From Deltaproteobacteria bacterium (GTDB lineage: Bacteria > Myxococcota_A > UBA796 > SXON01): a stretch of DNA of 64,000 nt. Positions 62,201 through 64,000 of the stretch are shown one piece after another. The notes under the pieces were generated by a model. The model had not been told where the DNA came from and searched no databases. It was given only the letters and a program-made list of their open reading frames with translations. Position 1 is the stretch's first letter. Each line of letters begins with the position of its first letter. The stretch is from assembly GCA_947445035.1 (NCBI GenBank), contig CANFCK010000005.1, forward strand, positions 124,001-188,000, read 5' to 3'. Made by a program: the position numbers and the translations under genes.

Positions 62201-62506
62201 GACGAACTGCGGCAGGGCCAGCGCATGCGGGTCCAACTCGCTGACCAAAACGCGGCCGGCGGCCTCGTCGAAGAGGTCGAGATCAAGGGTGAGCAGACTG
62301 CCACCGGTGAAGTCGAGGAAGGGATTGGCGTTGGTGACCGCCAGCGTGTGCCCGTCAGCGAGCATCGTCAGCGACGTAGGGCCGGACAGACAGGTGCCGA
62401 TCCCGAGCTGCCCGTACTCGTAGGAGCCCTCGGGATAGACGGCGCACGCCCCCACATCGGGAAGCGGATCCGATTTGACGCAGGCCAACGCGAGGAGAAG
62501 GCTCAA
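59240..62506 (-). CDS. Giant GH43/YVTN-like propeller lipoprotein
   Basis: A 1088-aa predicted lipoprotein. It begins at a TTG (62506) that overlaps the ppdK stop (TTGA), giving the signal LSLLLALAC. YVTN-type repeats open (SLTMLADGHTLAVTNANPF) and close (MVLHPDGTHLFVTNFNNNSV) the chain. Between them are repeats of the GH32/43/62 blade pattern, such as TYLYYTAGEGQTW, HSDDLRSWTVEE, TSVDGYTWVDQG, STDGLTWTRS and DRMWFTGND. It is probably secreted and sugar- or matrix-binding. Catalytic acids cannot be placed. Confidence 0.72.
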   Translation of the reverse strand: MSLLLALACVKSDPLPDVGACAVYPEGSYEYGQLGIGTCLSGPTSLTMLADGHTLAVTNANPFLDFTGGSLLTLDLDLFDEAAGRVLVSELDPHALALPQFVGSAVYAAPYDLLLVTSRLSEDARTREQADALLFVDVSNPDAPALATDVGSSDGGSAVAVGWDPVDVVYDAATDRAWTVNRTDHSVSTVDLASRPARVVPPGGDGRLVADTFVDTDGSGSRAAFARLTLGDEPTQIERDHWDLSWNAATVRAWVATDGGLRRQTGNGESTWVGSGIAYDVPVGAGLTTRDPAFRLSYDGLVTAQLYYADAGSIFYAYEDEYGGGEWFDGGLALDPSEDEVALADPFVLLDGGVTYLYYTAGEGQTWVGLATQDGGKYRDVGAVLADETGSVSDVSILWDEQIGRWRAWYAVTDGGEPTLTTAHSDDLRSWTVEESSGPVAYAPTVAWWSGRFHLYHSLADGSAIVDATSVDGYTWVDQGATLAGGADSHLLDGVALQVADEASFGMQNSEGAGYQYAISPGTIYSQTAQHWFFEVATGQLLGPEDLDDDGAGGVEVSSWVGDDVWVDLVGDDGVTRIGHGAYLAGVLTVDAAVALDVGAADGFDSDAVHDAVVVELDGGWTVFYAGDAAQVTSIGRATSTDGLTWTRSVEPVHAPTLEWEGATVVPGSAQVLDDGTLRLWYSGEFGEIGALDSTDGGVTFAAAPGDVYPWAFDTGAPGTWYDSAVSDPFVIRDGDVDRMWFTGNDGEGRQIGYAERIVGDVDWIVSEDAEGAARPAFPVLAASLGSEGISRPVVRATGTGFEMLYGAIDAAESRVGRAYGQVADRFHRDLALPTIADTWGFSVIPPNDAVAISLDTALNPELARGCMTLALDEAAGMLYVGCKLVPYVYVLDVRDDSSESWADLNYLGVEAILTLALSSSSGVRDLMIDPGTGTLYGLVDEPEAVVVIKADDIVDDQGTDDLRQRVLGLLPLPRSFERDGGVETQSAVGPAQMVLHPDGTHLFVTNFNNNSVSVYDLSLGPLGTLVAETDDLGENPYAMLLTPDGTRLVVANYLGEVDGYVSSTLVVLDADPSSAGFLDALGWVVNR

Positions 62507-64000
62507 ACGATGCCCAACGCGGCGTGAGCCGCAGCGAGCCGCGCGACGGGCACGCGGAACGGCGAGCACGACACGTAGTCGAGACCGATCGCGTGGAAGA
62601 AGGCCACGCCGGTGGGGTCCCCGCCGTGTTCACCGCAGACGCCCAGCTTGATCCGCGGCTTCGCAGCGCGTCCTCGTGTGGCCGCCATCTTGACCAACTC
62701 CCCGACACCGCTGACGTCGAACACCGAGAGCGGCGAGTTGACGAGGAGGCCCTTCACCACGTAGTCGGTGAAGAACTTGCCCATGTCGTCGCGAGAGAAT
62801 CCGTACGTCATCTGGGTGAGGTCGTTGGTGCCGAAGGAGAAGAAGTCGGCGTGGGCCGCGACCTCACCCGCAAGCACACAGGCGCGCGGCAGCTCGATCA
62901 TCGTGCCGACGCTGTAGTTGATGCGCACCTTGCTTTCCGCCAGCACCTCTTCCGCCGTCTCTTCGACCTGCTCGCGACAGCGCTGAAGTTCGCTCGGCAT
63001 CGAGACCAACGGAATCATGACCTCGGGCATCACGACGATGCCTTCTTTGGTCGCCAGCACCGCCGCCTCGAAGATTGCGCGCACCTGGGTGTTGTAGACC
63101 TCGGGCGTGGTGACCCCGATCCGACAGCCGCGGTGGCCCATCATCGGGTTGGACTCGTGGAGCTGCTTCAGCCGCTCCTTCAACGTTTCGACACGGGCGC
63201 CCAGGTCCTTGGCCACAGTCGAGATTTCTTCGTCGCGACTGGGCAGGAACTCGTGCAGAGGCGGATCGAGCAGCCGGATGGTGACCGGGAGCCCGTCCAT
63301 CGCCCGGAATATGTCGAGGAAGTCCTGCCGCTGGATGGGAAGGACCTGGGCGAGCGCCCGCTGACGGCTGCGTTCATCCTCAGCCAGGATCATCTGCCGC
63401 ATCGCCCGGAGCGCCGTCGGCTCGAAGAACATGTGCTCGGTGCGACAGAGGCCGATGCCGACTGCGCCTAGCCGCCGGGCGTTCGCCGCATCGGGACCGG
63501 TATCCGCGTTCGCGCGCACCTTGAGGCGCGCACGTTTGTCGGCCCAGCCGAGGAGCTTGCCCATCGCGCCGGAGTCGGTGGGCGGCGCAAGCGTCGGGAT
63601 CTCACCCTCGAAGACCTCGCCCGTTCCCCCGTCGATGGTGATCCAGTCGCCGCGCTTGATGACGGTGTCGCCAGCGTAGAAAAGTTGGCGGCCGTAGTCG
63701 ACCACGATGTCGGTACAGCCCACCACACAGGGCTTGCCCATCCCGCGGGCAACGACTGCCGCATGCGACGTCTGGCCCCCGCGCGCGGTCAGAATCCCTC
63801 GCGACAAGGTCATGCCCTGGATGTCCTCGGGGCTGGTTTCCAGCCGCACCAGCACGCACGGCTCGCCCTTTTCGGCCATTTCCTGCGCTTCTTCGCTGTG
63901 GAAGACCACGTGGCCGCTGGCGGCGCCGGGCGAAGCGTCAAGCCCCTTGGCGATGCGCTTGCGCTTGGCGTCGGGGTCGAGCACCGGGCGCAAGACCAAC
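62503..64000 (-). CDS. ppdK: Pyruvate, phosphate dikinase, C-terminal part (partial)
   Basis: About 498 codons of a larger gene that continues beyond the right edge. The visible part spans the central swivelling domain, with the phospho-His in ARGGQTSHAAVVARGMGKPCV, and the PEP/pyruvate-binding C-terminal barrel (GLCRTEHMFF, NPMMGHRGCRIG, DFFSFGTNDLTQMTYGFSRDD and the catalytic Cys in LGVCGEHGGDP). The SH and GVCGEH motifs identify PPDK rather than PpsA, with the TQMTYGFSRDD segment also typical. PPDK converts PEP, AMP and PPi to pyruvate, ATP and Pi reversibly. A lipoprotein gene starts within its stop codon. Confidence 0.95.
   Translation of the reverse strand, partial: LVLRPVLDPDAKRKRIAKGLDASPGAASGHVVFHSEEAQEMAEKGEPCVLVRLETSPEDIQGMTLSRGILTARGGQTSHAAVVARGMGKPCVVGCTDIVVDYGRQLFYAGDTVIKRGDWITIDGGTGEVFEGEIPTLAPPTDSGAMGKLLGWADKRARLKVRANADTGPDAANARRLGAVGIGLCRTEHMFFEPTALRAMRQMILAEDERSRQRALAQVLPIQRQDFLDIFRAMDGLPVTIRLLDPPLHEFLPSRDEEISTVAKDLGARVETLKERLKQLHESNPMMGHRGCRIGVTTPEVYNTQVRAIFEAAVLATKEGIVVMPEVMIPLVSMPSELQRCREQVEETAEEVLAESKVRINYSVGTMIELPRACVLAGEVAAHADFFSFGTNDLTQMTYGFSRDDMGKFFTDYVVKGLLVNSPLSVFDVSGVGELVKMAATRGRAAKPRIKLGVCGEHGGDPTGVAFFHAIGLDYVSCSPFRVPVARLAAAHAALGIV

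Noticed and set aside
61715..62527. Plus-strand open frame opposite the giant propeller lipoprotein
   Set aside because: The composition is shadow-like, and the minus-strand frame contains repeated blade motifs with a lipobox start.

Overview
The window is about 64 kb of very GC-rich bacterial DNA, densely packed with genes. Many neighbours overlap by 4 nt (ATGA, GTGA or TTGA). GTG and TTG starts are frequent. The content suggests a Myxococcota (deltaproteobacterial-type) chromosome: many short lipoprotein signal peptides followed by Asp/Thr/Gly or Asp/Ser linkers (the DTGG type), a PknK-like kinase-ATPase-TPR giant, a PEGA-domain Ser/Thr kinase, many secreted beta-propellers, and housekeeping genes mixed with secreted proteins. 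This assignment is inference from gene style; no rRNA or marker phylogeny is present. I saw no rRNA, tRNA, CRISPR array or insertion sequence.

Layout. 1-7 kb: a partial CDS, a DUF924 protein, aroA and accA on the minus strand, then a TM2 protein, a left-handed beta-helix protein, a GT2 glycosyltransferase and miaA on the plus strand. 7-13 kb: a minus-strand run of lipoprotein, fabG, DUF2339 and DUF3999. 13-17 kb: a plus-strand signalling trio (receiver-histidine kinase hybrid, HAMP kinase with a decayed ATP-binding domain, FecR-like protein). 17-25 kb: small membrane proteins, a clostripain-family lipoprotein, a glycan cluster (GT4; a pyruvyltransferase-methyltransferase-TPR fusion; a membrane protein with a transglutaminase-like core) and a low-molecular-weight phosphatase. 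25-30 kb: a beta-helix lipoprotein with a (GACAGC)8 tract, an APC permease-UspA fusion, and a TerB-like protein with a receiver. 30-40 kb: a minus-strand run from the PknK-like kinase through thrS and glgA to three lipoproteins. 39.5-45 kb: CaiB-type CoA transferase, a membrane protein, a small exported protein and mfd. 45-47 kb: a TetR gene with a palindromic operator and a decayed patatin/phospholipase-like gene. 47-55 kb: a seven-member minus-strand run built around a PEGA kinase and envelope proteins. 55-64 kb: an exported protein, a 61-aa basic protein, mutY, two large propeller lipoproteins and the C-terminal part of pyruvate phosphate dikinase, which runs off the right edge.

The most unusual non-coding signal is a 179-bp intergenic element present twice (4898-5076 and 7169-7347), bracketing the GT2-miaA pair. 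Each copy has two direct core motifs 31 nt apart on the left and two inverted cores 31 nt apart on the right. All pairings are centred on one axis, and one base pair changes on both arms between the copies. It looks like a structured mobile or regulatory element that I cannot assign to a known family.

Other points of note are the kinase lacking its N and G1 boxes, overlapping divergent start codons at 39503-39506, a threonyl-tRNA synthetase without its TGS domain, and secreted lipoproteins translationally coupled to central-metabolism and tRNA-charging genes.
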